Translations under genes and position numbers: made by a program
The notes under the pieces: generated by a model
Seen by the model: only the letters and a program-made list of their open reading frames with translations
Told to the model about the DNA's origin: nothing
Databases searched by the model: none
Assembly (NCBI RefSeq): GCF_000620625.1
Contig: NZ_JIAW01000006.1
Coordinates: 124,001-188,000, forward strand
Origin: Mycobacterium sp. URHB0044
GTDB taxonomy: Bacteria > Actinomycetota > Actinomycetes > Mycobacteriales > Mycobacteriaceae
Length of the DNA: 64,000 bases
Reading direction: 5' to 3'
Shown: one piece after another, positions 52,739-61,481 of the stretch
How the letters are laid out: each line of letters begins with the position of its first letter
How positions within the stretch are numbered: the first letter of the stretch is position 1

Positions 52739-52999
52739 ACGAGGTCTGCGCCGGACTCCAAGATCGACTTCTTTGCGCCGGCCGCCGGCGACGGCACGCT
52801 CTACCTGGAGTGGATGTGGAGCGGATCCTTCGAAGGCGCCCTGCGTTTGCCTGACGGTGCCCTCATTCCATCCAATGGCCAACGCTTCGAGGTCCCTGGC
52901 GTCGCATCCTGCCGCCACGACGCCGACGGCAAGCTGATGAGTCATCGGGACTTCTGGGACGCCGGGCAGATGATCGCCCAACTGCGCGCGACCGTTTAA
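52739..52999 (+). pseudogene. C-terminal remnant of a SnoaL/NTF2-like protein
   Basis: The frame is open from 52739 (after a TAA at 52736) to a stop at 52997-52999. It encodes a recognisable NTF2/SnoaL C-terminal half: FFAPAAGDGTLYLEWMWSG, then NGQRFEVPGVASC and MSHRDFWDAG. The only ATG (52814) falls inside the fold, and the N-terminal half is missing. It directly follows the TetR gene. It is best read as a decayed gene. Confidence 0.6.
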
Positions 53000-53004
53000 C
53001 TTCG

Positions 53005-55368
53005 TCAGAGACCGGTCCAAGTGGGGCGCTCCGCTTGCATACGTGCTCGGACCTCTGATCCGTTGTACGAGGACGAGGGGTGGGCTTCGCCGTCACCCGT
53101 GGAGACATTGATCGGTTCGATGCGTGCTGGGACGTTCTTGTGCCAGGGGGTGGCGGCGACGGGGTCTCGGCGGCGGGCGTCGGTGAGCTGGTTGAGCGCT
53201 ACGCCGTTGATGGGTGAACCGTCACCGGCCACGTCGAGTCCGAACCCGTTGGGAAGCGCAGCATGACCGGTTTGCATACGGTCGTCGATCTCGACCGCGG
53301 CTAGTGAACTGCCACGATTGGTAGTCACCCTGGTCATCGATCCGTCTGTCAGACCCATGGTTTCGGCATCAGCCCGGCTGATCCGTAGTGCACCGCTTTT
53401 GTCCTTCAGGCGCCAGGCGTCGTCGTGGAAGATGGTGTTGGCGGTGAAGAGGCGCCGCTGCCCCGCGACGAGGATGAACGGGAACTCTGCGCTGGTCTGC
53501 ACCGCCGATGCGGGGTCGAGTGCGGTGAGAATGTCGATCAGTTCGGGGATGATCAGCGGAAACCTGTTGTCGTCGTGGGTCACATAGCCCCAGGCGTCGT
53601 CGTAGGAGTCTTCGGTGAACACGACCCCGGACTTCCCGTCGAGGATGGCGTCGAAGAGCGCGTCGCCGTTGGCGTGTCCGGCGCGTTTGATGGCCTCGGG
53701 GTAGCTGCGGGCGGTGCGTTGGGCCAATGCCCACAACACGGCGGCTGCGCGGGCGTCGCCAGGCAGCGTCGCGCCCAGTGTCTCGTAGAGCAGGTAGGGC
53801 GCCATCGCCAGCGTGGCGGCGCCGTTGATGGCGGCCATCGCGGAGAAGGTCCATCGGAACGGTGTGCGGCCGAGTTTGGCCGCGGCACGCAGGACTTTCA
53901 CCTTGGCGCGGCTCACGGCCCCGAGTTCGCGGACCAGACGTGCGTAGATCTCGGGTTCGGGAAGCGTGCCGGGCAGCGGCTTCAGGACCGGGGCGCGCAG
54001 GTGGAAGGTGTTGTGCGGGAAGTGGAAGTTGAAGAAGGTGGCTTCGTACTTCTCGTACTGGGATGCCGCGGGCAGCACGTAATCGGCCAGTCGCCCGGTC
54101 TCGGTCAGGGTGACGTCGATGACCACGACGAACTCGAGCTTAGCCAGAGCTTTGCGGAAGGCCTTGGAGTCGGCCAGGGAGTGTGCCGGATTCGATGAGT
54201 CGATCAGCATCGCCCGGAACCGGTCGGGATGGTCGGTAAGGATCTCTTCGGCGATGACGTTGCACGGCACCAGCCCGGCAGGCATGCGCGCCTTGGTGAC
54301 TGGGGTGGTGCGCATCCGGGTCGAGTAATGCCCCAAGGGGAACATCCACGAATGGGGCTGCATCGCACCTGGTTTGGCGAAATTTCCGGTGAGAATCCAG
54401 ATCAGCTTGTTGAGGTAGGAGATCAGGGTGCTGTTGGGGCCTTGCTGCACCCCGAGGTCCTCATAGGTTGAGACGCTCGACGCGGCCGCGATCCGGCGCG
54501 TGACCTCCCGGATCAGGTCTTCGGAGACGTTGCACACCGCGGCGTGTTCGGTGACGTCGACGCGGTGCAGGTGAGCGCGCAGGGCGTCGTAGCCGCTGGT
54601 GTGTTCGGCGATGAATGCGTGATCGACTAGATCTTCTTGGACCAGGACCCCCAGGATCGCGGAGAGGCACCATGCGTCGGTCCCGGGTCGCACCTGCAGG
54701 TGGTAGTCAGCGAGGTCGGCGGTTTCGGTGCGGATCGGGTCGATGACGACCATGCTGCGCCCGGGATCCTTGCTGATGTCCTTGAGCACGGTGCGGGCGC
54801 GGGCCACGCCGTGGCTTTGGAAGGGGTTCTTGCCGATGAACACGGACACTTCGGCGTCTTCGAAGTCGCCCTGGGTGTGGCCGCCGGTGAAGTGCGCGTC
54901 CACCCAGGCTTCCCCCGTCTTCTCCTGGGCCAGCGGACTGGAGCGGTAGCGTGACCCAAGCGCGCGCAGCAGCGGCCCGCTGTGGGCGCCGCCGAGGTGG
55001 TTGCCCTGCCCGCCGCCGCCGTAGAAGAAGATCTTGTCCCCACCATGGTTGTCGCGGATTGCGGCGAAGCGAGCGGCGATGTCGGTGATCGCGGTGTCCC
55101 AGTCCACCGGGGTCAGCGTGCCGTCGGGTTCGCACCGCAGCGGACTGGTCAGCCGTTGGCTGCCGTTCTGGTAGTGGTCGAGCCGTAACGCCTTGTTGCA
55201 GGTGTATCCGTGAGTGGAGACGTGGTCCTTGTCGCCGCGGATCTTGAGGAAGCGTCGGTCGTCGTCGGTGGTGAGGATCTGCACGCCGCAGTTGTTCTCG
55301 CACAGGATGCAGGCACTCTTGTGCCATGTCCCAGAGTCTGTAGCGGGACCGGTGTCGGCTGCGACCAT
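53005..55368 (-). CDS. molybdopterin-dependent oxidoreductase with N-terminal 4Fe-4S site
   Basis: The protein has 787 residues from the ATG at 55368 with AGGAG. A 4Fe-4S site is formed by Cys20, 23, 27 and 57 in CILCENNCG and GYTCNKA. The bis-MGD-binding body has IDPIRTETADLAD, DSSNPAHSLADS, and a C-terminal domain with HGLPNGFGLD-like GHAALPNGFGLD. It belongs to the formate dehydrogenase/nitrate reductase superfamily, of the single-subunit cytoplasmic type without a Tat signal. The electron acceptor and substrate are unknown. It is controlled from a region with three TetR-type operators. Confidence 0.87.
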   Translation of the reverse strand: MVAADTGPATDSGTWHKSACILCENNCGVQILTTDDDRRFLKIRGDKDHVSTHGYTCNKALRLDHYQNGSQRLTSPLRCEPDGTLTPVDWDTAITDIAARFAAIRDNHGGDKIFFYGGGGQGNHLGGAHSGPLLRALGSRYRSSPLAQEKTGEAWVDAHFTGGHTQGDFEDAEVSVFIGKNPFQSHGVARARTVLKDISKDPGRSMVVIDPIRTETADLADYHLQVRPGTDAWCLSAILGVLVQEDLVDHAFIAEHTSGYDALRAHLHRVDVTEHAAVCNVSEDLIREVTRRIAAASSVSTYEDLGVQQGPNSTLISYLNKLIWILTGNFAKPGAMQPHSWMFPLGHYSTRMRTTPVTKARMPAGLVPCNVIAEEILTDHPDRFRAMLIDSSNPAHSLADSKAFRKALAKLEFVVVIDVTLTETGRLADYVLPAASQYEKYEATFFNFHFPHNTFHLRAPVLKPLPGTLPEPEIYARLVRELGAVSRAKVKVLRAAAKLGRTPFRWTFSAMAAINGAATLAMAPYLLYETLGATLPGDARAAAVLWALAQRTARSYPEAIKRAGHANGDALFDAILDGKSGVVFTEDSYDDAWGYVTHDDNRFPLIIPELIDILTALDPASAVQTSAEFPFILVAGQRRLFTANTIFHDDAWRLKDKSGALRISRADAETMGLTDGSMTRVTTNRGSSLAAVEIDDRMQTGHAALPNGFGLDVAGDGSPINGVALNQLTDARRRDPVAATPWHKNVPARIEPINVSTGDGEAHPSSSYNGSEVRARMQAERPTWTGL

Positions 55369-55504
55369 GATCGTGTCTCCTCGCGGGTTTGAGCTGCTGT
55401 TTGGCGTGCTGCCGTGTATCGAGGTCACTCAGGGCTGCGCCCTCAACGCGAGAGCGCGAAATGTCTCTGCCGTGGGTGGCCGCCCGGCCGTGCCGAACAT
55501 ATCA

Positions 55505-55516
55505 GAGCGAATGCTC
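55505..55516. promoter_or_regulatory. operator GAGC-N4-GCTC, copy 1
   Basis: GAGC-GAAT-GCTC is a perfect 4-bp inverted repeat with a four-base centre, 137 bases upstream of the molybdopterin oxidoreductase start. It is the same motif as at 55530 and 55616. Confidence 0.65.
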
Positions 55517-55529
55517 CAGAACAAATATG

Positions 55530-55541
55530 GAGCAACCGCTC
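55530..55541. promoter_or_regulatory. operator GAGC-N4-GCTC, copy 2
   Basis: GAGC-AACC-GCTC, flanked by G and C that extend the arms to five bases (55529-55542). It starts 25 bases after copy 1, about two and a half helical turns. Confidence 0.65.
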
Positions 55542-55615
55542 CGAAACCGGCAACTTTCATTCGCCGTTGCCTAGCTGATTATTTCGTGGAATCCATACGC
55601 ATCCCTGTTTGTTAT

Positions 55616-55629
55616 AGAGCGATCGCTCT
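55616..55629. promoter_or_regulatory. operator AGAGCGATCGCTCT, copy 3
   Basis: This is a perfect 14-bp palindrome containing the GAGC-N4-GCTC core, ending 14 bases before the TetR start codon at 55644. The position implies autorepression. Confidence 0.75.
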
Positions 55630-55643
55630 GCTATTCTCTGGTC

Positions 55644-56273
55644 ATGCCTCGCCCTCGTGTGCACGACCTCGATCGGGCGCTCGACGCCGCCGAAGAACTG
55701 GCGGTCGGCGCCGGGTCTGCCGCGGTGACGATTCGCGCTCTCTCGGATGCGACGTCGATGTCCAATGGCGCGCTCTATCACGCGTTCGGGTCACGGGCTG
55801 GCCTGCTAGGCCGCGCATGGGTCCGCGCCGCAGAACGCTTCTTGCAGCTGCAACGCGATGCCGTCGACTACGCCCTGGAGAGTGGCAACCATGCCGTCGA
55901 CGAAGCCACGGCCGTGGAGGCCGTCGTCGCAGCAGCCTTGTGCCCAGCCGTCTTTCACGATCAGAGCCCGACCTCGGCGCAATTCCTGCTTACCGTCTCG
56001 CGGGCAGAGTTGCTGCGCTCGGGAGAGGTGCCCGAGGACGTCGCCAAGGACCTTCGCCACCTCGACAAGGCACTTGCCTCAATCTTCGTGCAGCTCTCGC
56101 GCAGCCTGTGGGACCGCAAGGACAAAGCGGCCGTCGCGGTCATCCGCGACTGCGTCGTTGGGCTTCCCACTGCACTGCTGCTGCGCGGCAACCGCACCGC
56201 CGACCCTGCCGCACGCGAACGGCTGGCCGCAGCCGTACGGGCCGTCCTGTCCATCCCGCCGGCCGGCAACTAA
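55644..56273 (+). CDS. TetR-family transcriptional regulator
   Basis: The protein has 209 residues. The helix-turn-helix (about 8-52) has ALDAAEELAVGAG and SMSNGALYHAFGSRAGLL. The C-terminal ligand domain has no recognised ligand signature. The perfect palindrome just upstream and two more copies toward the divergent oxidoreductase indicate that it controls both itself and that gene. The enoyl-CoA isomerase-like gene follows 39 bases later, probably in the same transcript, so the ligand may be an acyl-CoA. Confidence 0.88.
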   Translation: MPRPRVHDLDRALDAAEELAVGAGSAAVTIRALSDATSMSNGALYHAFGSRAGLLGRAWVRAAERFLQLQRDAVDYALESGNHAVDEATAVEAVVAAALCPAVFHDQSPTSAQFLLTVSRAELLRSGEVPEDVAKDLRHLDKALASIFVQLSRSLWDRKDKAAVAVIRDCVVGLPTALLLRGNRTADPAARERLAAAVRAVLSIPPAGN

Positions 56274-56312
56274 ACCCCCGCACCATCAAACACGACCCGA
56301 AAGGACCGATCG

Positions 56313-56969
56313 ATGCCCTCCACACTGGAGTACCGGGACAAGATCGCCGTACTGACCCTCGGCGACGACGAGAACCGCTTCTCACCAGAGCAGTTGGACA
56401 CCCTCGACGCGCAACTCGACGACGTCACCAGCAACGCTCACGCTCTGATCACCACTGGGCTGGGCAAGTTCTACTCCAACGGGTTGGACCTGGACTGGCT
56501 TGGGGCTAACAGCGACCGCCTCGGCTGGTACGTCGACCGCGTGCAGAGCTTGCTCAATCGGGTCCTGACCTTCCCACTGCCCACGGTGGCCGCGGTCAAC
56601 GGGCACGCGTTCGGCGCGGGCTCGATGCTCGCGATCGCCCACGACTACCGCATCATGCGCGATGACCGCGGCTACTTCTGCTTCCCCGAAGTCGACATCC
56701 ACATCCCCTTCACCCCCGGGATGGCCGCACTCATCCAAGCCAAACTGCCCCCGCAGACCGCCGTCAAGGCGATGACCACCGGGCACCGCTACACCGGCCC
56801 CGAGGCCCTCACCGCGGCCCTGGTCGACGACACCGCCCCCGAGTCGGGCGTCGTCGACGCCGCGGTGGCCCGGCTCGAACCCATCCTCGGCAAGGACCCC
56901 GGCACCCTCGGTGCGATCAAGACCACCATGTACGCCGCCGTCACCGAAGCATTGACGATCCCCCGATGA
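56313..56969 (+). CDS. enoyl-CoA isomerase-like crotonase (ECI type)
   Basis: The protein has 218 residues with GAAAGGA upstream. It has a crotonase fold: the oxyanion segment KFYSNGLDLDWL (about 52-63) and NGHAFGAGSMLAIAHDYRIM (about 97-116). At the position of the first hydratase Glu it has Met, while Glu126 in CFPEVDIHIPF is kept. A single Glu plus this wording matches delta3,delta2-enoyl-CoA isomerases rather than hydratases. It overlaps the hotdog-fold gene by four bases. It is a possible beta-oxidation auxiliary for unsaturated acyl-CoAs. Confidence 0.78.
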   Translation: MPSTLEYRDKIAVLTLGDDENRFSPEQLDTLDAQLDDVTSNAHALITTGLGKFYSNGLDLDWLGANSDRLGWYVDRVQSLLNRVLTFPLPTVAAVNGHAFGAGSMLAIAHDYRIMRDDRGYFCFPEVDIHIPFTPGMAALIQAKLPPQTAVKAMTTGHRYTGPEALTAALVDDTAPESGVVDAAVARLEPILGKDPGTLGAIKTTMYAAVTEALTIPR

Positions 56970-57502
56970 CGACCCAAGCACTCGACCAGAACGCAGGTCC
57001 GACCATCACCGATAAACCGACCCGCAGCGCCAACCTGCGACTATGGGACACGCTGCAGCGCTTACCCTTCGGGGATCGGCTCTTCAGCCAGGCCCTGTGC
57101 TGGAAGGCACCGTACTTCCGTAGCGTCCACCCACGGATCGTGCAACTGCAGCCGGGGTTATGCCGCGTGGAGGCGCCCAACCGGCGCAGTGTGCACAACC
57201 ATCTGGGCAGCTTCCACGCCATCGCCTCCTGCAACATGGCCGAACTGGCCGCCGGCATGATGACCGACGCCACCATCCCGCCCACCCACCGCTGGATACC
57301 GGTCGGGATGACCGTGGAATACAAGGCCAAGGCCACCACAGCGGTAACCTCGACCGCACGGCTGGACCCACTCCCCGAATTCGGCGACGCACCAGCAGAA
57401 CTCGTCGTCCCGGTCGACGTGTGCGACGCTTCCGGCGAGGTGTTCGTCACCGCACGCATCACCATGCACGTCTCACCCAAACCGGTGCGCAAGACCGACT
57501 GA
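56966..57502 (+). CDS. DUF4442-type hotdog-fold protein
   Basis: The protein has 178 residues from an ATG overlapping the previous stop (ATGA). It resembles DUF4442/PaaI-like thioesterase-fold proteins: NRRSVHNHLGSFHAIASCNMAE, read as a motif around the HNHLGS centre, and WIPVGMTVEYKAKA. The family may hydrolyse acyl-CoA. Coupling to an enoyl-CoA isomerase supports a CoA-ester role. It is convergent with an AraC gene 38 bases away. Confidence 0.78.
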   Translation: MTTQALDQNAGPTITDKPTRSANLRLWDTLQRLPFGDRLFSQALCWKAPYFRSVHPRIVQLQPGLCRVEAPNRRSVHNHLGSFHAIASCNMAELAAGMMTDATIPPTHRWIPVGMTVEYKAKATTAVTSTARLDPLPEFGDAPAELVVPVDVCDASGEVFVTARITMHVSPKPVRKTD

Positions 57503-57540
57503 CCCCGCGCTCTCGGACGAGGGCGCGCGAATGTGAAGAG

Positions 57541-58467
57541 CTACGCGGCTCTCGAGCCGTTGACTTGCCGTCGGCGCCACACTCCCGGTGCAACCTGCTC
57601 GGTCCTGCGGAAGGCGCGACTCAGCGCGGTGTCGCTCTCGTATCCGACCGCGAGGGCGACTTCGAGAATCGACATGCCGGAGTCGCGTAGCAGCGTCTTT
57701 GCGCGGTACACACGCCACCGAGTGAGGTAGGCCAATGGGCTGTCACCCGTGACTGACTTGAACAAGGCGGCGAAGCTCGACCTCGACATCAGTGACAACC
57801 GTGCGAGTTCGGCAACCGTCCACGGATGCGCGAGGTCCTGATGCATGGCAGTCAGCGCCGACGTCAGCTGCGGAACCCGCAGCGCCGCAATCCAACCCAC
57901 ATGGATCTCGGAACTCGACTCGCACCACGCTCGAAGGACCTGGAGGAACAGAATGTCGGCCAATCGCCCCCGCATTGCCCCGCCACCCAATGAGTTGGCG
58001 GACTCGAGCGACAGGATCTGGAGCGTCGCTCGAATCGAAGACCCGGCCTGCTCGTCGAGCCCGATCCGCATGACCGGCGGCAACAACCCCATCAACAGCT
58101 CGGAGGCGTCGACGTCCAAGCCGAATCGACCGGTGTGCATCTCCGTTACTGCGCCACCACCGCTCAACGACGCTTGTTGCCGGTCGTCGAACGACAATCC
58201 GTTGCAGTCGACGGGCTCGGTCGAGAGATCGTCTTGAAGCACCACGTCGACGCCGGCCTGCACGATGACGCAGTCACCGGCGACCAGCGTCATGGGCTCG
58301 GGCAAGGCGTCCGACGTGAAGACACACTCACCGCTGGTCACCACGATCAACCGGGGCGACGGGGTCGCGGCGGAGGAGAACGCCCACGGGCTGGTACCTC
58401 GAATGCTCGCGTACCACGATTCCTCGATCGTCATCCGCCCGAGCATCTCGTCCAACACTTCCGCCAT
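57541..58467 (-). CDS. AraC-family transcriptional regulator with cupin-type sensor
   Basis: The protein has 308 residues from the ATG at 58467; no strong ribosome site. The N-terminal half (about 20-190) is the AraC cupin-type binding domain with LIVVTSGECVFTSD and LVAGDCVIVQAGVDVVL. The C-terminal half has the paired HTH: VAELARLSLMSRSSFAALFKSVTG and EVALAVGYESDTALSRAFRR, the latter being the conserved second helix set. It is divergent from an oxidoreductase gene that it probably activates. Confidence 0.88.
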   Translation of the reverse strand: MAEVLDEMLGRMTIEESWYASIRGTSPWAFSSAATPSPRLIVVTSGECVFTSDALPEPMTLVAGDCVIVQAGVDVVLQDDLSTEPVDCNGLSFDDRQQASLSGGGAVTEMHTGRFGLDVDASELLMGLLPPVMRIGLDEQAGSSIRATLQILSLESANSLGGGAMRGRLADILFLQVLRAWCESSSEIHVGWIAALRVPQLTSALTAMHQDLAHPWTVAELARLSLMSRSSFAALFKSVTGDSPLAYLTRWRVYRAKTLLRDSGMSILEVALAVGYESDTALSRAFRRTEQVAPGVWRRRQVNGSRAA

Positions 58468-58634
58468 GGTGCGACCAACTATTTTAACGCCCGTTCTATT
58501 CCGGCCCGCCGTTTGGACGATCGGCGCGATTTCTCGGACGACGGGCGTTGGCATGCACTTCCTGCGGCTCCTAGCTTCGAGTCGTGGGCACGTCTCGAAC
58601 CCACTCCACCAACGACAAAGGAGCACGAAAACCC

Positions 58635-59573
58635 ATGCGCGCAGCCATCTATCGATCCGTCGGTGGACCAGAAGTCATAGAAGTAGTCGACCTGGACATC
58701 CCCGAACCAGGCCTGGACGAGGTGCGCATCAAGGTGCACGCCTCGGCGATGAGTCTCGCCGACGTCGGCGCGTGGAGCGGCGTCTTCCCGGCTCCTGCCG
58801 CCGGCTCCCACTACGGAATCGGCTGGGACATCGCAGGAGTGATCGACGCCCGAGGTGGCGGAGGGACTCCCAATCTCTGGACCGTGGGCGACCCGATCAT
58901 CGCCATCACTCAGGGAGCCGTCGGCCGTGCGCGAGCGCACGGTGAGTACGCCATCGTCCCCACCAACGCGTTGGCGCCCGCGCCCGTAGGCGTCGACCCA
59001 GTCCTGGCATCGACGATCCCGCTGAACGGCTTGACTGCAGCACAATCTGTGGAACTGGCTGCGGTACGTCCCGGGCAGACCGTGGTGGTCGCCGGCGCTG
59101 CGGGTGGCGTCGGATCCATTGTGACGAAGCTGGCGAAGCTTCGGGGCGCGCATGTCATCGGGCTCGACCGCGGCGGGCACGAGGACTACGTGCTCGGCAC
59201 TGCCGGCGCCGACGCATTCATCGCGGCCAGCGACAGCCCCGCCGCAGCCATCAGGGCCCGTTATGCCGATGGTGTGGATACGCTGATCAACCTGACGCCC
59301 CAGGGCCCAGACATGATCGCCGCGATCAAGGACGGCGGAAAGTTCGTCACGACGCGCTGGGACATGCTGCCAACGGTTGAACGCCAGATCAGCGTTCGCG
59401 CAACCCTCATCGCCCCAGACGCCGCGATGCTGACCACACTCTCGGACCTCGCCGCCGCAGGCGAGCTGCCGCTGCGGGTAGGAGCAACCTTCCCGCTAGA
59501 GCAAGCAGCGCAGGCGTACACGGAGTTCATCACCAACCCCGTCCTCGGGCGCTACGTTCTGACGACCCGATGA
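58635..59573 (+). CDS. quinone-oxidoreductase-like medium-chain dehydrogenase
   Basis: The protein has 312 residues from the ATG at 58635 with AAAGGAG 12 bases upstream. It has no zinc ligands; the cofactor loop GAAGGVGSIVTKLAKL (about residues 155-170) and VELAAVRPGQTVVV are typical of zeta-crystallin/quinone oxidoreductases using NADPH. It is divergent from an AraC regulator and overlaps the SnoaL-like gene by four bases. It probably detoxifies or reduces an enone or quinone. Confidence 0.87.
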   Translation: MRAAIYRSVGGPEVIEVVDLDIPEPGLDEVRIKVHASAMSLADVGAWSGVFPAPAAGSHYGIGWDIAGVIDARGGGGTPNLWTVGDPIIAITQGAVGRARAHGEYAIVPTNALAPAPVGVDPVLASTIPLNGLTAAQSVELAAVRPGQTVVVAGAAGGVGSIVTKLAKLRGAHVIGLDRGGHEDYVLGTAGADAFIAASDSPAAAIRARYADGVDTLINLTPQGPDMIAAIKDGGKFVTTRWDMLPTVERQISVRATLIAPDAAMLTTLSDLAAAGELPLRVGATFPLEQAAQAYTEFITNPVLGRYVLTTR

Positions 59574-59968
59574 ACGCCAAAACGGTCATCCAGGATTTCT
59601 GGGCCAGTTACAGCACGGGCGCCATCGAAGAAACGTGGTCGCGTTACATCGCTGACGAGGTCGTCCTGCATCCGCCCGCCGGGGTCGAACTCACCCGTGA
59701 ATCGTGGAAGGCATTCGAGCGGGACTTCGTAGCATCCTTCGACAGCGTGGTCGTCGAGGTGCACGACCAGGTCAGCGAGGGCTCCAAAGTCGCGTCGCGC
59801 TGGACCCTTACGGCCGTCAACCAGAAAGCCGAGTTCATGGGTGTCCCGCCAACGGGAAGGTCCGCCACGACGACTGCGATGACCATCGACGTCGTCGATG
59901 GCAGCAAGATCGTCGAGCATTGGTCAGAGGTCGCCCTCGCGGCATTTCTCGGTCAGCTATCGGCGTGA
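59570..59968 (+). CDS. SnoaL/NTF2-like protein
   Basis: The protein has 132 residues from an ATG in an ATGA overlap. The cone-shaped NTF2 fold is recognised from IQDFWASYSTGAIEETWSRY, DEVVLHPPAG, SRWTLTAVNQ, and the terminal DGSKIVEHWSEV. Such proteins are small isomerases, cyclases or hydroxylases, or binding folds. It shares the operon with the oxidoreductase, so both may handle one substrate. It is unrelated in detail to the remnant at 52739. Confidence 0.8.
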   Translation: MNAKTVIQDFWASYSTGAIEETWSRYIADEVVLHPPAGVELTRESWKAFERDFVASFDSVVVEVHDQVSEGSKVASRWTLTAVNQKAEFMGVPPTGRSATTTAMTIDVVDGSKIVEHWSEVALAAFLGQLSA

Positions 59969-60046
59969 AGGTACCCTGCGGGCCACGCGGTGACGTGCTC
60001 CTTGACTCGCGGCTCAAGGCAGTGGATCCGTTCCCCGGTCGCTGGA

Positions 60047-61480
60047 TTAGCCTCCCCGCGGTGGCAGCAGCATGTCCTGCCACGTCCCGTGAGCTCCGTG
60101 GGCCAGATTGGATTGCGTATACATCCGCCCATCGGGACCGACGTAATCGCCCGTGGCGGGGTCGTATTCGGCTACCGCAATCGGAGGCGGCGCAACAGGC
60201 GGCGTGCCGGGCGGCAACTGCGGGATGGCCTGCCCCGACAGTGTGGCGTTGGGGTCGCCCTTCCAGTTGTAGCCGTCGTTGAGCGGCACGTAGTTCTCGT
60301 CGCTCTCGCACATCGCCGCCGTGGGGGCACGCTTGCCCGGTTTGGTTTCACACGGGATGTTGCGGGCACCGCGGACGTTGAACGGCGAGTCCTGCGGAAC
60401 GCGGCAGTACAGGTTGCCCGCTGGTCGCGGTGGGTAGTCGACGTCCGTGGGTACCCGCTGTTGTTGCGGCGGTAGGAATCCGGTGAGGCATGCGGGCGGC
60501 AGGTTCAAGTTGAGGTTGAACGACAGGTAGCCGCCCTTGTACGCCTGTTTGGTGTTTCTGTTGGCGAGGCCGGCGCCCTGCAGGATCGACATGCCCTGCG
60601 GTAAGAGCACGAGGATCTGCTCCAGGTCGTTGTTGTAGGTGATGCCGACGTCATCGAGGCCCACCAGATTGTGCAACAGGATCGGCAGCGACGGTTGGAG
60701 GCGATCGAGCAAGGCACGGGTGGCGTCGGCGGCGCCGGGGCCGTCGGTCAACACCTTCGACACGGCGGGATCTTGGTGCTGCAATTGTCCGGTGACCGTG
60801 GCGATGTTGGCCGCCCACGCGGCGATGGAGCCCGAGGTATTGGTTTGGGAGTCCAGCACCGGTTGGGATTGATCGGTCAGGGTGATCAACGAGTCCAGGT
60901 TCTTGCGTGCGTCGATGGCCAATGCGGTTGTGCCCTTGACCAATCGGGCCAGCTCCGGTCCGAGTCCGCCGACGGCGGTATACCCCTCGTCGATGACGGT
61001 CTTGAGGTTGTCGTGCGGAATCGCCTGCAGGCCCCGGTTGGTGGCGTCGAGCAGCGAGTTGATGTCAGGCGGAATGGATGCTCGATCGACGGAGATGACA
61101 TCGCCGTCCTTGAGTACCGGGCCATTTCCGCTTCGGGGCCGCAACGCGACGAACTGTTCCCCGACCGCGGTTTGGCTGTGCACTTCGGCGTCGAGGTCGG
61201 CGGGAATGGCCACACCGGATTTCAGCGACAGGACCGCGTCGACGCCAGTGTCGGTCAATGCGACGCTTTCGATGCGGCCGACTTCGGTTCCCCGGTAGGT
61301 CACGTTGCCGCTGGAGTACAGACCTCCGGCTGCAGGCAGGTGCAGCGTGACCCGGTAATGCCCAACTCCGAATAGATAATTGGGCAGCCCCATGTAGTGG
61401 AAGGCCATCACGGAGACGGCGATCAGAGTACCGGCGGTGAAGACCGCCATCTGTGCAACGACGCGCCTGGGCAGATACAC
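60047..61480 (-). CDS. MceF-type MCE family protein
   Basis: The protein has 477 residues from the GTG at 61480, one base after the mceE stop. One N-terminal membrane segment (about 8-30) is followed by the MCE beta-barrel domain (about 38-118: YSSGNVTYRGTEVGRIESV) and a long helical region to about 300. A Pro-rich end includes several Cys (ACLTG, LYCRV, PCETK, MCES). MceF is the last of the six Mce proteins forming a lipid-conducting assembly across the envelope. No further mce-associated gene follows in the 46 bases to the SnoaL gene. Confidence 0.88.
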   Translation of the reverse strand: MYLPRRVVAQMAVFTAGTLIAVSVMAFHYMGLPNYLFGVGHYRVTLHLPAAGGLYSSGNVTYRGTEVGRIESVALTDTGVDAVLSLKSGVAIPADLDAEVHSQTAVGEQFVALRPRSGNGPVLKDGDVISVDRASIPPDINSLLDATNRGLQAIPHDNLKTVIDEGYTAVGGLGPELARLVKGTTALAIDARKNLDSLITLTDQSQPVLDSQTNTSGSIAAWAANIATVTGQLQHQDPAVSKVLTDGPGAADATRALLDRLQPSLPILLHNLVGLDDVGITYNNDLEQILVLLPQGMSILQGAGLANRNTKQAYKGGYLSFNLNLNLPPACLTGFLPPQQQRVPTDVDYPPRPAGNLYCRVPQDSPFNVRGARNIPCETKPGKRAPTAAMCESDENYVPLNDGYNWKGDPNATLSGQAIPQLPPGTPPVAPPPIAVAEYDPATGDYVGPDGRMYTQSNLAHGAHGTWQDMLLPPRGG

Positions 61481-61481
61481 G

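Noticed and set aside
57503..57540. Short GC-rich hairpin between convergent genes 56966 and 57541
   Set aside because: The stem is about 10 pairs with a G-U and no T tract, too weak to call a terminator.
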